NCBI GenBank assembly: GCA_024362935.1
Contig: JANCRA010000011.1
Span: 8,115,501 to 8,179,500 of the forward strand
Length of the DNA stretch: 64,000 nt
Direction: 5' to 3'
Source of the DNA: Setophaga petechia
Taxonomy: Eukaryota > Chordata > Aves > Passeriformes > Parulidae
Shown: piece after piece, positions 1-62,944 of the stretch
Position numbering within the stretch: the stretch's first letter is position 1
Layout of the letters: each line of letters opens with the position of its first letter
The notes under the pieces: model-generated
The model's database searches: none
The model's input: only the letters and a program-made list of their open reading frames with translations
What the model was told of the DNA's origin: nothing
Program-made: the position numbers and the translations under genes

Positions 1-3000
1 TTGCCATTATCCATAAATTCCTGCTTTTATTTCTTTCCATGCTGAGGTGGAGTAGCTAAAATGGCAGTGAAGACAGTAGGCAAAGCCCAGAAAAGGTCAC
101 CCCTCCAGCTTGGAGAGAGGGTATGCTGTAAGATGGGGTGAAATTCCCTTGGAGCTGATGACCCTTCATCTGGAAAAAATGTAAGAAGCCCTTAAGTGCC
201 TTTGGGATCTCCACAATAACAGGATTACTTTCCCTGCTCAGGGGAACAGCATTTCTTTGTATATTCCTTGTAAATGACCGGATTGTACCAGAGACTCTAA
301 GTCTCTGCTTACAGGAAACAACCTGAAGGGTCCCAGTCTCAGCTGGCTGCAAGTCCAAAAGCACTGGCCCAGGTCATTTGTGCTTGACTACATCAATTCA
401 GTGCACCTAAAGACACTCCACTGCTTTGACATTCTCTAACATATAATGGACTTGTGCAGTAGAGTACAACTGAAAGAGCATTAGCAACAGGGCAGAGATC
501 ACAAGAATGTTTTCCTCCTTCCAATCCTCACAACAACAGGAAGAAGATGGAGATTCCCTTTTGGAGTCTCCAAAACTCTGTTCTCCTTATATATTTCATC
601 TCCTTTCTCTCTTAACACTAAGATGTCTTTTTCTGCCCTCCCATTGCTCTGCCAAGCCAGCCCAGCATTCCCCACAGATGGCAGGAGATGGCTGTGACAG
701 TCGTGGGGTATTGGGACCCTTCATTTACTGTGCTGTCCTAGCAGCTGCTGTTGGCAGCATTGAGCCTGGTTTGTATGTTGAATCTGCCACTTGTCCAAAA
801 GTTTACTGTGCCTCTCCCATGTGCCTTCTGTCCTGCAGTCTGACTGTACTTCCACCTGCACTTATACAAAGGAGTTTGGAGTTTGCCTTATTTGTTTTAC
901 TCATAATGCATCAGAGTAGGAACAAAAAAAAAAATTTCCTAGTGTTGCTTTTTTTTAACTTCAGTTCCTTCCAAAACTATGCTGGAATTATCTGCAGAAT
1001 TAAGCAGATGCTTCAGCAGGCTAAGACTCCCAGGAAGCAGGAGTATGAACATGAAGTTACAGTCCCACACCCATTTTCAAACCAACTTTCACAGCTTAAA
1101 CTACCAGAGAAGCAGTTTGTGCTCCTGTTCTGTCTCGGTGCAAAGGGAACTCAGTTCACACAGGGGTAGGGGTGCTCCTCCTCTAATGGCTTTAGCTGTC
1201 ACTTGAACATATTGCTGCTCCTTGCCTCTTTCCATCATCCATCCTGGCTTCTTTTGCATATTGGGATTTTTTTGTTTGTTTGTTTTAAAGGTGAGTTAAT
1301 CATAGTATTCCTCCTCTCCCAAAAGACTGAAATGTTGAGCTTGCACATCTGAGCAGGGACAGCAGGCACTGGAGGCCCTCCCTGCAGCTGGTGAAGGAGA
1401 TATTCCTGCTCTCTTCACCACAGCAGAAGTTTATTCAAGTCTTTTTTTACATGTGTTGCCATCAAAGTTGTTTTGTTTCAGTGTCTTGAAGAAGGGTTAG
1501 CCATGGACAGTGAAAAAATAATAAATTAAATAGTTCTGCAGGCTCTCTGTGGATGCCCAGGAACATCTGTCTCCACCATGGAAATCTTCAACAATTATAA
1601 TTTTAAGTTGGTTTCAGTCTTGTCTGCTGTGAAAAGGACATTTACCAGGGCGGGGAGCCTTCTCTGAAGGCTGAGCAGAGCAGAACTGCTGTTTGTCTAC
1701 AGCAGTCTGCAATCACTAAACCAATGAATTGTGTCTTTCTGAAAGTTTTGTTTTGCTAAATAAAAAACCAAAATATGAGTTAAACAAAGCTTAACTCAGT
1801 AAGATTATTTGCTTTAAAATAATGAAGAAATCTATTAATATTTAAGTGACCTGAGTTTCCCTGCAGTTTATTTGTTTAATCCATTAGAAAAAATACTTTA
1901 CTCCTTTCCAAAGTTTTATGCTGAGAAAGTGAAAAAAGTATTTGCCTAAAACCCCCTGATAATCCTTTTGCAAACCAATGCAGAGTAGCATATTTTTGAT
2001 TACTAGCATTTTTCTTCATTATTTTTATGTTGCATTCCCGCAGACTTTGAAATTTTTTCAGTTACACATTATGATATGGGTTTTTAAAACAATCATTCAG
2101 CAATGGATCACATTGTTTAATTGTTGAAATATTGCCTATACTTTTCTCACCCGTAGAAAACAGGGAGTACTGTTCCAACAGGATGTTTTTCCCTTTGTAC
2201 TTACATTTGTCATCTTTGCACTCAGCTGAAATCAGAAAAAAAAAAAGTGACCTTCAACTGAACTTGCGGTGACATGTTTCAACTTGGGAAAATTTGTGAT
2301 GGTTGGAAAGTGGCCCATCTGTCCGAAATGACCCAAAAGCAGGATGTGATTGTTTTACCCTTTTGTGCTTTGCCATTACAGCGGGCAGCAGCAGATGCCT
2401 ATTAAGAAATGCAGGGTGTTTAGTGAATGCTGAGGTGACAGCGCTCCCCTGGGAGCAGAGGGAATGGGGGGACAGCAGAGCTTGTCCCTGCCCCCTCCCC
2501 ACTCCCCTGCCCACGGATGCTCCTCAGTTACCGGCAGCAGCAGCAGTTCACAGCTCACTGTGTCTCACTGCTGCCAAGGCTGAGGACCAGGGCAGGAAAC
2601 TCATCCAACTGTAAAACCTGTCAAAGGAAGGGAAGTTTTTAACCTGTTTTGATTTGCAGTGTATCTCTAGAAATGGTTGGGGTGGGAGGATGGAAGAGAT
2701 AGCAAGGATTTGCCAGTCTGCTAGGCCTGGTGGTAGACATTAGGTGTCTGGATTTTATTTGTTGTGTTTATTTCTGTTCTGAAGGGAAAGACCAGAAAAG
2801 CCAGTTATTTCCAAGGTGTGGAAATATCTCACCCCTCTCAACAGTTAGGGATAGCTTTAAAAGATGTGTCTTTCAACTATGAGATAAATCAGTACATCCA
2901 AAAAAGGGTTGCAGATGGAATTAAGTTTATTAACATGTTAGCTGTGTTATGTTTGCCCAATTATCCCTTCATAAAAAACCAAACAATATTTGAGATAGCA

Positions 3001-3047
3001 GCAATTTTAATTAAATAGTTTAGAAAATATATAAATAAGGGATAATT
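1..3047. other. upstream flank, no recognised gene
   Basis: No exon, RNA gene or repeat family is recognised here. The longest open frame is 220 codons at 507-1169 (+). It is rich in Leu, Ser and Cys, has no domain I recognise and no coding partner in other frames. The stretch is mixed AT-rich intergenic DNA with short A and T runs. It could include the 3' UTR of the neighbouring gene, but nothing shows that directly. Confidence 0.5.
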
Positions 3048-3344
3048 TGGTTCAAATAACAGCGCATAAGCAAAAGATAACCGCGGGGTACGGAGCGCAG
3101 GGTTCTGGGACCCTTGCCACCTCACGTACAATCTTGCCAAGTAAAAATTACCCCCTTATATGCCATGGGTTAATACCATCTCCTCCTATTTTCGGTTCGT
3201 CATATTTCTATCTCCGCCCCCATTATCACCTTTACCGCGCAGGCGCCACCACTCGGTTTGGTGGTCGCACAAGTCTTTGGGGGTCGTCTGATGAAGATTT
3301 CGTAGTCTTCCTCTGTGTCCTTTAATTCACCTTTGGGTTACACA
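3048..3344 (-). mobile_element. possible solo LTR of an endogenous retrovirus
   Basis: A roughly 300-bp block with many CpG dinucleotides (CCGCGG, GCGC, GGCGCC) sits sharply in AT-rich DNA. Read on the - strand it begins TGTGTAACCCAAAGG, has a TATA-like CATATAAGGGGG near its middle, a CpG-rich stretch after it, and ends GAACCA. The TG...CA ends and internal promoter-like layout fit a short avian retroviral LTR. I found no target-site duplication, no clear polyadenylation signal and no paired LTR. The adjoining - strand open frame at 3327-3518 is unrecognised. It could instead be a small CpG-rich regulatory element. Confidence 0.35.
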
Positions 3345-6300
3345 TGCGCACCAAGCCAGTACAATATAAGCCAAAAGTAACATTTCACTATATCTACATA
3401 TCAAAGCAATAAATCCCTTATAATTAGCATTTTCTGGGACCCAACCAGGTTTTGCTTCCTTTCTGCTCATTTTTAGCAACTGTATCTTCAGCTTCTTTCC
3501 TCCTGTCCTTGTGAACATCTACCGGGATTGAAGGGGGGGGGGGGTGGTGGAGCCCCTCCTCTCCCTCTCTTCTTTGGCATTACCACTTTTAACTATTTTT
3601 ATTATTCCCAAATATTAATTACTGTACTAATATTGATTACTGTTTCAATTTTATCAGCACGAATCATACCTATTTATCACAGCTGTGTCCCCATTTCATG
3701 CAATTTTCCATGAACAAAAAGCCTGGACAGTTCCTGTTGTATCTTCTGCCACATAAATGTTCATATGGCCAGTGAATCAGATCAGGCAGTTTAGGCAGCA
3801 TTTAATAATTGTTGTTTTTCTCTGTAAGAGGACATGTCTTCTTCATCAGCTGTCCTAACTTCTTCAGAATTTCCTTCTCTTTGTGTTGGACTGATTGCAC
3901 TTAGTGGTGTAGACCTGCAGTCTTTATGCAAATAAAATAGATCTTCTTGAGTCAGGCTGATGCTCATGTGGAGAAGGTTCAAGCCCCAGAAGCCCCACAG
4001 CTTTTTTTTTTCTTCATTTTATTGCCTTAACTGCAACACTGCGAAGGTCTGTTCTATGTTCATACATTTATTTACCATGCCAAAAAAAAGCTTTAGGTGG
4101 AAACACACATCACCATAACAGCAACCAGTTCTTCAGCCTTGGATGCCTCTTACGCATAGAACCAGGAGGAAAATGTGCCCATCTGAAGGCATGTCTGCAT
4201 TTGTGCGGGAATCCTCTGTTTCCAGCCTGACCCCACTTTGATCTTTTTGAAGTACTGATGCTGCAAAAAAAGCCTCAGCTGCAAGCAAGTTAAGAACAAT
4301 ATTCTTCGTGACATATCTCTTTAAACTGAAATCAAAAAGGATTCTGCTGTTTTGAAAATATCAGGTTGCCTTTTTTTTTAGATTAACTAGCAGAAAGATA
4401 TTAATTAAAATATTTCTTTTTTGATCCAAGTGCTGAAAACATGAAAAAAAACAAACAGAAACTCTTGTTTGCAAAGAAAACAAAGTAAACAGTATTAATT
4501 ATATCCACATTTTACTTGTAGGGGAGAGACTAGCACTTGGAAATTTTTAATCATATCCAAACCTTGACCTTGAAAATGTGCCAAAATGGAGTTTGAGCTG
4601 AGGGTAAATGTAATCAAGTCAGAGAGATATGTTACAGAGTTATTGTAGAAGTCCTCTCAAGAAGTTTTATATACCCAGGAGATTCAAAGCTAATATTCTA
4701 CTGAGAAAGGTTTGAAAATGGTAAAGGATGTATATAGAAATTAGAAAAAGAAACTGGGAAGATTATTTGAAGTCTAGAAAACCTGCTTTTTACATCTTGA
4801 AGTAGCTTTCCCATCCTTGTGGTTTTGGTGGGTTTTTTTTGGTCTTTGTTTAGCTTTTTTCACTGTTGCTTGTTAGTTTTTGTTTTGGTTGGATTTTTTT
4901 CCCATTTAGCTTTAATTCATTATTTTAAAGAGTCTATGTTTTTTGCGGGATGTAATAGGTAGTATCTCTTGTAAAATTCAAATAAATTAACAGTGATTGT
5001 GTGTGGCATATGCAAAGTACCATGCAAGGCCCTTGAAACCTCCAGACTGCTGTCTGGGGGGTAAGTGGGTGGATTTCACACCACTGAAATCTACAACTCT
5101 TTGAAAAAGACCGATGTAAAGCTGTTAATGGGCACCTGTGACATCCATATCAAGCACTGGAAAACATGAGTGAGGACTTGAATACACAGCTTTTATGGGC
5201 TGTGCTAAAAACACACATGGGGCCTGTGGCTCCATGTTTCACTCCTTCATATTCTCCCTGAAAATTTTTCATTACAGAACAGTTTTTATTCTGCAGTTGC
5301 TAGAATTTTTATACATGACTATCTTAAGAAATACAATTCTCAGTGCATTTTAGTGAAGTGCTTGAGCTGCTTCATGATAGTAATATTGTCCAGAAACTGA
5401 ATTGAGTATATGTTAGTTTCTTTAAAGATGAGGAAGCCATAGATATGGAACTGCTGTTAACACTGCTGCTGTCATGTGTGGCTCTCAGTGAGAGGTGAAA
5501 TACCCTGCCTTGGAGTGGGTATTAGCTGTGGTACAGCTGGGAGAGAGACAAGCACCCAAACCTTTCTCCAGGTCACTGAAAACTCCTCTCCTCTTTCCAG
5601 CTGACCTAGCTCTCCTGCTAAAACCTGGCTTATAAACCTTGTTCTGCTTGTGCCACCACAATGGTGATTGTGTGTGGAGAGGGCATTTGGGCTAAGACCC
5701 CTCCATAGGCATCATAGGCAGCTTCTGGAGCTGCAGTGCTGTCACCAAATCCACAACCCTCACTGAACCACTGAAGCTGTTGTATCTGATCTGGGATGTG
5801 AGAAAATTAATTTTTCTCACATTATGTCCTCCTTTTTCTCACCATGCTGCTCACCAGCATTTCAGTCATCCCAGTGAGTATACAAACATTTTACATAGGT
5901 AAAGCAGAGACAGGAACTCGGGTCCTTCCCTGGCCAATGGTTCCTCTTCTGTCTCTGGGTAGGCAGAACCCAGATTCAACCAGGCATGAACGAACTGTCC
6001 CTGTGTTTTGAGCAGGACACAAACATGAGGGTGAGGTGAGATGAGGGGAGGAGGGGTGCAACGTGCTGTGCTGGTGGTACTCAGTGAGTTTTGGCTGTAT
6101 CTGGGTGCTCTCCCTCCAGCCCTATGGACCCTGCAGGCATTATATAGAATGCTCAGAAATGCTAATGGGCCTATATGTGCCTAAGGCACTTGGTGCTTCA
6201 GGGGTTGGGCTGCAGCAAACTGCAATTTTGAAGACTTTAATTTGTCCATGATTGTCCCTGATGGTCTGGCACTGCTTTATGGGTCTTTTTGGCCAAGAAA

Positions 6301-6509
6301 GTCATCCTCAGCACAGCCCTCCAGGGCACCAGGCACTATGATTTGCATACCATTCCCCTCGGGGCAGTGATGAGCAGACAGATAATTGAAGACTGATGGT
6401 GTTTTGAGAAACTGCGGTGAGGAGGGTGTACTTTCATGTGAACACAGCCTGGTTTGTGGGTCTCCCCAGGCTCATGGGGTAGCAGAGGGCATAGTTCCTC
6501 GGCAGTCAG
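3345..6509. other. intergenic, nothing recognised
   Basis: A run of ten or more G, read as C on the other strand, lies at about 3532-3542. T-rich and G/T-rich tracts occur around 4828-4905. No coding, RNA or transposon feature is recognised. Confidence 0.5.
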
Positions 6510-6746
6510 TCCTGTGCCTTCTGAAGATCCATCTAAATGTGAGGAAGAACTTATTTACTGTGAGAGTGACTGGAGCAAGCTGGAGCAAGCTGGAACAAGC
6601 TGCCCAGAGAGGCTGTGGAGTCTCCTTCTCTGGATATATTCACCATCCTTAGAAATGTGCCCTAGGGAATCCTGTTTGATTAGGGAGGTTGGAGTAGATG
6701 ACCTCCAGTGGTCCCTTCCAACTTTAACCATTCTCTGAGTCTGTAA
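6510..6746 (+). mobile_element. CR1 LINE 3' fragment (older subfamily)
   Basis: The text matches the 3' part of a CR1 non-LTR retrotransposon: a 'gtgaggaagaac..ttactgtgag' segment, then 'gctgcccagagaggctgtgg', 'tctccttctctgga', and 'gatgacctccagtggtccc' followed by a worn TTCCAAC..ATTCTCTGAG tail. It is in sense orientation and strongly 5'-truncated. A 10-bp unit (ctggagcaag) is locally repeated three times near 6570-6600, probably by slippage after insertion. It lacks any intact ORF. Confidence 0.8.
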
Positions 6747-7349
6747 TTAAAATGTAGTTTAAAGTCCTTTATGCACAGGAATCAGCTCTACTTGATATGT
6801 TGTGCCTCTCTGACTTTGTTAAGACCCAGGGTGTCTTCAGAAAGGGACTCAATTCTTCCCCATGCTCACTCTGACTGTTGGAAGTTTATTTGGTTTCCCA
6901 GTGCTTATTATACCTGAGTACGACTGATGTGGATACAACTTGAATTTCTATGGTTTGTCCAAAGGTTTTGTTCCTTGAAATTGCTATTTTGTGCACTCAA
7001 CTGACTGTTTTTCCATCACCACTATACGTGGATGTTGTGTTTAGGAGGATGAGAGTTCTGAGACAATATAAAGAAGTCCTTCACCTTTCTGTCTTTCATG
7101 TTGCTGTCAACCCTACTGGAGGCTTTCACCCTGGTCCCCCAGTCACCCCATACATCCAGCATCCAGTGCAAAGATGACAGGAGTAGCTAAAAAGGCTCAT
7201 TTTATTGCAGTCCACTCCATCCCCAATCTCTGACTCAGCCAGCATACTTGATTTCTCTGCATTCCTTTTCTCATTAGAAAAACTGCTAAAGAAAAATGAG
7301 TTTATGTAAGACTGTAAGTACTGCTTTGCTTATATTAACTCTATGGAAT
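6747..7349. other. spacer between CR1 copies
   Basis: About 600 bp of unique-looking intergenic DNA. No feature is recognised. Confidence 0.5.
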
Positions 7350-8240
7350 AGCCTTTGATACCACTTCCCATAGCATTCTTCTGGAGAAATTGGTTATTCA
7401 TGAGCTGGATGGGTGCCCTCTTCACTGCACTAAAAAACTGCCTGGATGGCCGGGCCCAGAGAGTGGTGATAGAGTTAAATCCAAAAAGTTGGTTAAAGTT
7501 GGTTTCCAGTCTCCAAGGCTCAGTAGTGGGGTCAGTTATGTTTAATATCTTTAATGATGACCTGGACAAGGGGCTTGAGGGCACCCTCAGTCAGTTTGTT
7601 CCCCAGCCAAAAAGGAGCTGGGAGAGCTGATCAACAGTGGCTGCACATGAGCCAGTGTGTGCCCAGGTGGCCCAGGCAACCAATGGCATCCTGGCCTGGA
7701 TCAGAAACAGTGTGGCCAGCGGGGCAGCAAACTGGCACTGGGGAGGCTGCACCTTGAATCCTGGGTTCAGTTTGGAGGCCCTCACTTCAAAAAGGACATT
7801 GAGGAGCTGAAGCATGTCCAGAGGAGGGAAACAGAGCTGGAGGAGGGTTTGGAGCACATGATGAGGAGAAACTGAGGGAGTTGGAGCTGTTTAGCCTGAA
7901 GAAAAGGAGGCTCAGGGAAGACCTTATCACTATTTACAACTGCCTGAGAGAAGGCTGCAGCCAAGTGGAGTTTGTTCTCTTCTTCCAAGTAACACGTAAC
8001 AGGATGAGACAAAATGGCCTCAGGTTGTAGCAAGGGAGGTTTTGACTGGATATTAGGAAAAATTTCTCCACAGAAAGTGTTGTCAAACTGCCCAGGGAAG
8101 CTGGTGGAGTCACTATCCCTGGAGGTATTTAAAAGACGTTTAGGTGTGGCACTTAAGGACGTGGTTTAGTGGTGGACATGGGTTTGGACTCTGTGATCTT
8201 AATACTTTTTTCCAACCTAAATGTTTCTGCGACTCTGTGA
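7350..8240 (+). mobile_element. CR1 LINE, 5'-truncated, RT C-terminal part to 3' end
   Basis: It starts inside the reverse-transcriptase reading frame (GCCTTTGATACC..., the CR1 'AFDT' region), then shows the CLDGRAQRVV and VMFNIFNDDLDKG blocks typical of CR1 ORF2. The frame is then broken by indels and stops. It continues through the non-coding-like 3' section (TTTAGCCTGAAGAAAAGGAGG, GCCCAGGGAAG, CCCTGGAGGT) to the tail TTCCAACCTAAATG..ACTCTGTGA. It is sense to ENPP2, about 0.9 kb, and inactive. Divergence from the standard tail marks it as moderately old. Confidence 0.93.
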
Positions 8241-8277
8241 ATGTTTGCAACTGAACAGCACGAACCTCTCCTGTGAG

Positions 8278-8292
8278 GCGCCATCTGGTGCC
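8278..8292 (-). promoter_or_regulatory. CTCF-like motif
   Basis: GCGCCATCTGGTGCC closely resembles the reverse form of the CTCF core (GCGCCMYCTGGTGGC). It lies in otherwise unremarkable DNA about 2.7 kb upstream of the ENPP2 start codon. The site is also part of a small palindrome (GAGGCGCC..GGTGCCTC), so the match could be fortuitous. No occupancy can be inferred from sequence alone. Confidence 0.4.
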
Positions 8293-10339
8293 TCCTTGTA
8301 AGCTTTGCAATCCGTGTTAAACAATCAGGCTTGTAATCATACATACCTGAAATGCCAAAGGACAATTTTTATACACAAAAACTGAGGAAGATGCATTACA
8401 TATTCTGACGATCTTGTTAAAATTCCTTTTTAACGTGTTTCATTTTAGCTTTAAAACTTCCACTGAATTTCTGAATTCGTGGGCCAGGAATACATTATTT
8501 CAACTTTAGTCCTTTCTTTTCTGATTAGTAAAATGGCAATTAGTTGCTGAAAAATTAGTTGTCAGTAATCCCAACAGTGACATTTTTCCTGAACAAAATC
8601 ATTAGACCTTGTTTATGCTAATAAGTTCCTTTTGAATCTGTGGGATAGCTTCAGGCACAATCCTTGTGACAAAAAGAACATTGTGCATCGACTGTGTTCA
8701 GTTCAGAGCTAGTAGAAAATGTCTTACATAACACAGAAGAAAAAGATTAGCCATTTCAGAGTCATCATCTATAGTTCTAAAAGACATTACAAAGGAGCTT
8801 AATTAATTTAATATACTTGTAGCGTGGACTAGGAAACATGAAATAAGCTCTTCCATTTATGTAAGATTGTAAAGTTTACAAGCTCCAGAGATGTTACATG
8901 AATGGAAGAATGAAATATGCATGTTTAAATCGGCATAAGTCATTCATAAGGCTGTATTTTTTGGTTTTCTTTGTTAAGGGTTTTTTTCTGAATGACCATT
9001 TTTAACATATGTAGGAACTTTCCAAAAAAACTGAGGACCTATGTGTTAGGAAGACATGCAGAAACGGCAAAGGCTCTGAAATTGAGAGCATCTCAGAACT
9101 TCATGTATTGGTTTGAGCACACAAAATTGGCCACCTGATTTGAAAAGTCCATTGTGTTTTACCTGAGTCCCTTGGTGATCCGAAGGTCCTAGCCTGGAGG
9201 AGAGCTTGGAGCTGCTGATTCCCTGTTGATTGCTGTATTTTGCTCTGAAACCATGAACTCCATTAGTTAAGATACATAGACAACAGTGTTAGCAGTTTCA
9301 TTTGTGACACTTTAGGTTTCCCTTCTGCTGCGGTCACACACTGCTGCACGTGTTTGGGGATGAAGTTGTTTGACCACAGGATATACCAGAGGCTAAGGGC
9401 AAAGAGTTTTATAGTAAAACCTTTGATGATTACTTTTCTTTAGAGCTCTACACAACAGCTTTTTGCTAGAAAAATAATGCCTATTGCAACTTTTTTTCTT
9501 TTTTTTTTTCAGCCCAGACAGTGATAAAGTGAACATTAGAAGATGAGTCTTGAATACATAGTCTCAGTTTGTGCAAGGAAAACGAATACGATGTCCTTGT
9601 GTAGGAATTTTCAAGCTAATTACATTGCCTTGAGCCTTGCAATGCAAAGTTGCAGCTGCACAATGGAGCCACTTTCGGTTAAGAAACTGCATAAAAAAGG
9701 ATCAGGTCCTAGCAAAGGCTGGCAGGCTGACACTTGGGCAGCAAAGACAAGGGATTTTTAGACTCTGTCTTGTAAAGCCACACGGTGGGGGAGTTATTTC
9801 AGCAGGTAAAAGTTGCCTCTAAACAAAGTTCAAAATTGTATGTGTTTAATACTGCAAAATATTTTAAAGAAAACTGTACTGTGTCTTTCAATGCCAGTAT
9901 AGAATATGGGACAGGTCTCAAGGGAAGCTCAGTCCACCCGAGGGCTTACAAACCTTGACTCTGTCCCTTTAAATGTAATTGTTAGTAAACACTTTCATGA
10001 AAGAAGCTTTCATCAGAGAAAAAAAAAGTGGCAAACTACAGTGGTAAATAATTTGCCTTGGCAAATAATATTTAAGCCACTGATTTGAACCGTAATTCTG
10101 TTCAGCATTATCATTTGCTTTGTAAATAAAAGTGCTTATCCAAACAGCCAAGTTTTCAGTTGTTGATGAAAATGGGGAAATGTGGGGCAGAGGGAACGTG
10201 TCACTTCCCTTCCTTTCTGGAAGTCTGGGGTTTCCAGCTATTCAGATGAAGCTGCTTATGTTTCCATCGATACGAGCCTTGCCCTGCCACAGCAGCACGG
10301 GAGAACACGGTTGAAAAATGCCCCCCTGCACCCCGCTAT
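8293..10339. other. upstream region of ENPP2, nothing recognised
   Basis: AT-rich intergenic DNA with a T-rich run at about 9491-9510. No exon, repeat family or RNA gene is recognised. Distal enhancers cannot be excluded by reading. Confidence 0.5.
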
Positions 10340-10770
10340 GAAGGTGTCTCCAGTTTCGAGAGGCCCCTGCTCGGCAGCGCAGTGTGGAACTCGGGGAGCA
10401 GCCGCGGAGAACGAGCCCCAAACCCGCCCGGCTGTGCCAGGGCAGCGGGGCGGGCGCGCCCCGGGTCGAGCCCCTGGGGCTGCCACACCTGACACCGGCC
10501 GGGCCACTTTTGGGGGTGGCAGCTGCAGATGTGCAGCGCGCAGCCCCCAGCGAGCTTCCCCCCTCTTCTTCTCTGAGCCAGATGGAGCCGCATTTGGTTT
10601 CTCTTTTAAGCATGTTACTTTTGTGAGGAGAATAAAACGAGCAGGAACAGCTCTTGGCCGCAGCGGCAAAAGCGAGCCCTGCTCTGCCAGAGGAAACCAC
10701 ATAAAAGCGCGCGGGTGTGCGTTTGGGGGGAGGGCGTAGCGAGCGATGATGCCTGGAGCTTCTTGCACTC
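10340..10770 (+). promoter_or_regulatory. ENPP2: GC-rich, CpG-island-like ENPP2 promoter region
   Basis: Base composition changes abruptly from AT-rich to GC-rich with many CpGs (for example GGGGCGGGC at 10447-10455 and a G-rich tract at 10724-10736 that resembles Sp1/KLF sites). It lies immediately 5' of exon 1. Several overlapping open frames of 180-193 codons on both strands are by-products of the low stop-codon density in GC-rich DNA and are not genes. The role as promoter is inferred from position and composition. Confidence 0.75.
10700..10707 (+). promoter_or_regulatory. ENPP2: distal TATA-like box
   Basis: CATAAAAG lies at the 3' side of the GC-rich block. If used, transcription would begin near 10730. 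That would give a 5' UTR of about 220 nt holding a short uORF and an in-frame upstream ATG pair. This is inferred from spacing only. Confidence 0.35.
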
Positions 10771-10787
10771 GGAGCTGCGATTTGTGA
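10746..10787 (+). other. upstream ORF in candidate long 5' UTR
   Basis: ATGATGCCT... opens a 13-codon frame ending in TGA at 10785-10787, before the ENPP2 start. It would matter only in transcripts starting upstream of 10746, where it could damp translation. It ends 8 nt before the next ATG pair at 10795, a layout that allows reinitiation. Confidence 0.3.
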
Positions 10788-10842
10788 GTGAAACATGATG
10801 AAATCACCCCCTGGACAAATCACACGAGCCTGTCAACCTCAC

Positions 10843-10854
10843 CAGGTGGGATTA
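10843..10854 (+). promoter_or_regulatory. ENPP2: E-box CAGGTG and GGGATTA (OTX/CRX-like) pair
   Basis: CAGGTG (10843-10848) overlaps GGGATTA (10848-10854), the reverse of the OTX/CRX core TAATCC. ENPP2 is known to be strong in choroid plexus and retinal pigment epithelium, where OTX2 acts, so the match is plausible. Both are short motifs that occur by chance. Confidence 0.25.
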
Positions 10855-10904
10855 CTCGTAGCTAATAGCCTCAACTCCCCGAGCAAACAGAGCTCTGTGC
10901 TCAC

Positions 10905-10913
10905 TATAAAAAA
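10905..10913 (+). promoter_or_regulatory. ENPP2: proximal TATA box
   Basis: TATAAAAAA sits 49 nt upstream of the ATG, predicting a start site near 10935 and a 5' UTR of only about 20 nt. Transcripts from here would exclude the in-frame upstream ATG pair at 10795 and fix translation at 10954. Confidence 0.5.
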
Positions 10914-10953
10914 AGGCGACAGTGCGGCGCAGGCTTTTCAAGAATTCCCTGGT

Positions 10954-62107
<51,154 letters not shown>

Positions 62108-62245
62108 GTAAGTTCAGCTGCACTGCTGCAGCCCTGTGGTAAATGTGTCCCTGAGACATGTGAAAGCCCATTACTATTAGAAGCAAGTGTTCACTATGTC
62201 TTGGATGAGACCACAGTTGTGCCTCTGTTGAAGTGTCATTAGCTC

Positions 62246-62251
62246 ATTAAA
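62246..62251 (+). terminator. ENPP2: candidate intronic polyadenylation signal ATTAAA
   Basis: ATTAAA lies three bases after the TAG (62240-62242) that closes the exon-26 read-through frame. It is the commonest variant of AATAAA. A downstream GU-rich element is not obvious, so this is weak evidence of use. Confidence 0.25.
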
Positions 62252-62944
62252 CAAAAGCACTCCTCCATGATAGCAGCAAAAGTAAGGAACTATTACTGCA
62301 CCTAAAATTGTCTGGAAGAACTGGCATACAGAAGGTTGGCAGTATTGTTTTTTACCTGTAGGATTCTATATTTTGTCAGTGTAACTTCAGAGCAGACTCG
62401 GGGGAGGCTGTATGCATAAACATACTGCGCTGGCACCCAGCCTGATGTTTTTATGGAAGTCAGTTTCCATTTGCAGATACAATGCAATCTGTCTGCTATA
62501 GCAGTCTGGGTCCATCAGTCAGCATGATTACATCCAACCCACACAATATTAAAAGTATATGCTGTAACCTGCCAAGGGTAGAGTGCCAATTCTTGCTGCT
62601 TCCAGAACACCTTGATTCAAGGGAAAAGTTTGGCTTCTTATTACAGAGATGGCCAAATACCCTCCTGGTTTCTTTTCTATCTTCCATTAGGATGCAAGAT
62701 CCTTTACTGTTAGGATCTTGATGAAGGCTTTAGTCTGGCCAGCGCTGCAGAAAGTGCACACTTGGCAGCTGATTGTGTGGCAGGAGGGTGTTGGGTCCCC
62801 TGTGGGCTCTGGCACTCCGTGAGGACAGCAGATCTCCCAGGCAGCTGTATTTAGCCTTGTCCTTCCGCCTGAACTTGCTCTCCCATTACACAGCTGGGTG
62901 GATTCCTGCACACAGACACTTCACTATGGGCTGCCAGGAGACTG

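Noticed and set aside
10182..10823. Open frames of 183-193 codons on both strands in the promoter region
   Set aside because: GC-rich DNA has few stop codons; the frames overlap one another on both strands, show no family features and sit over a CpG-rich promoter.
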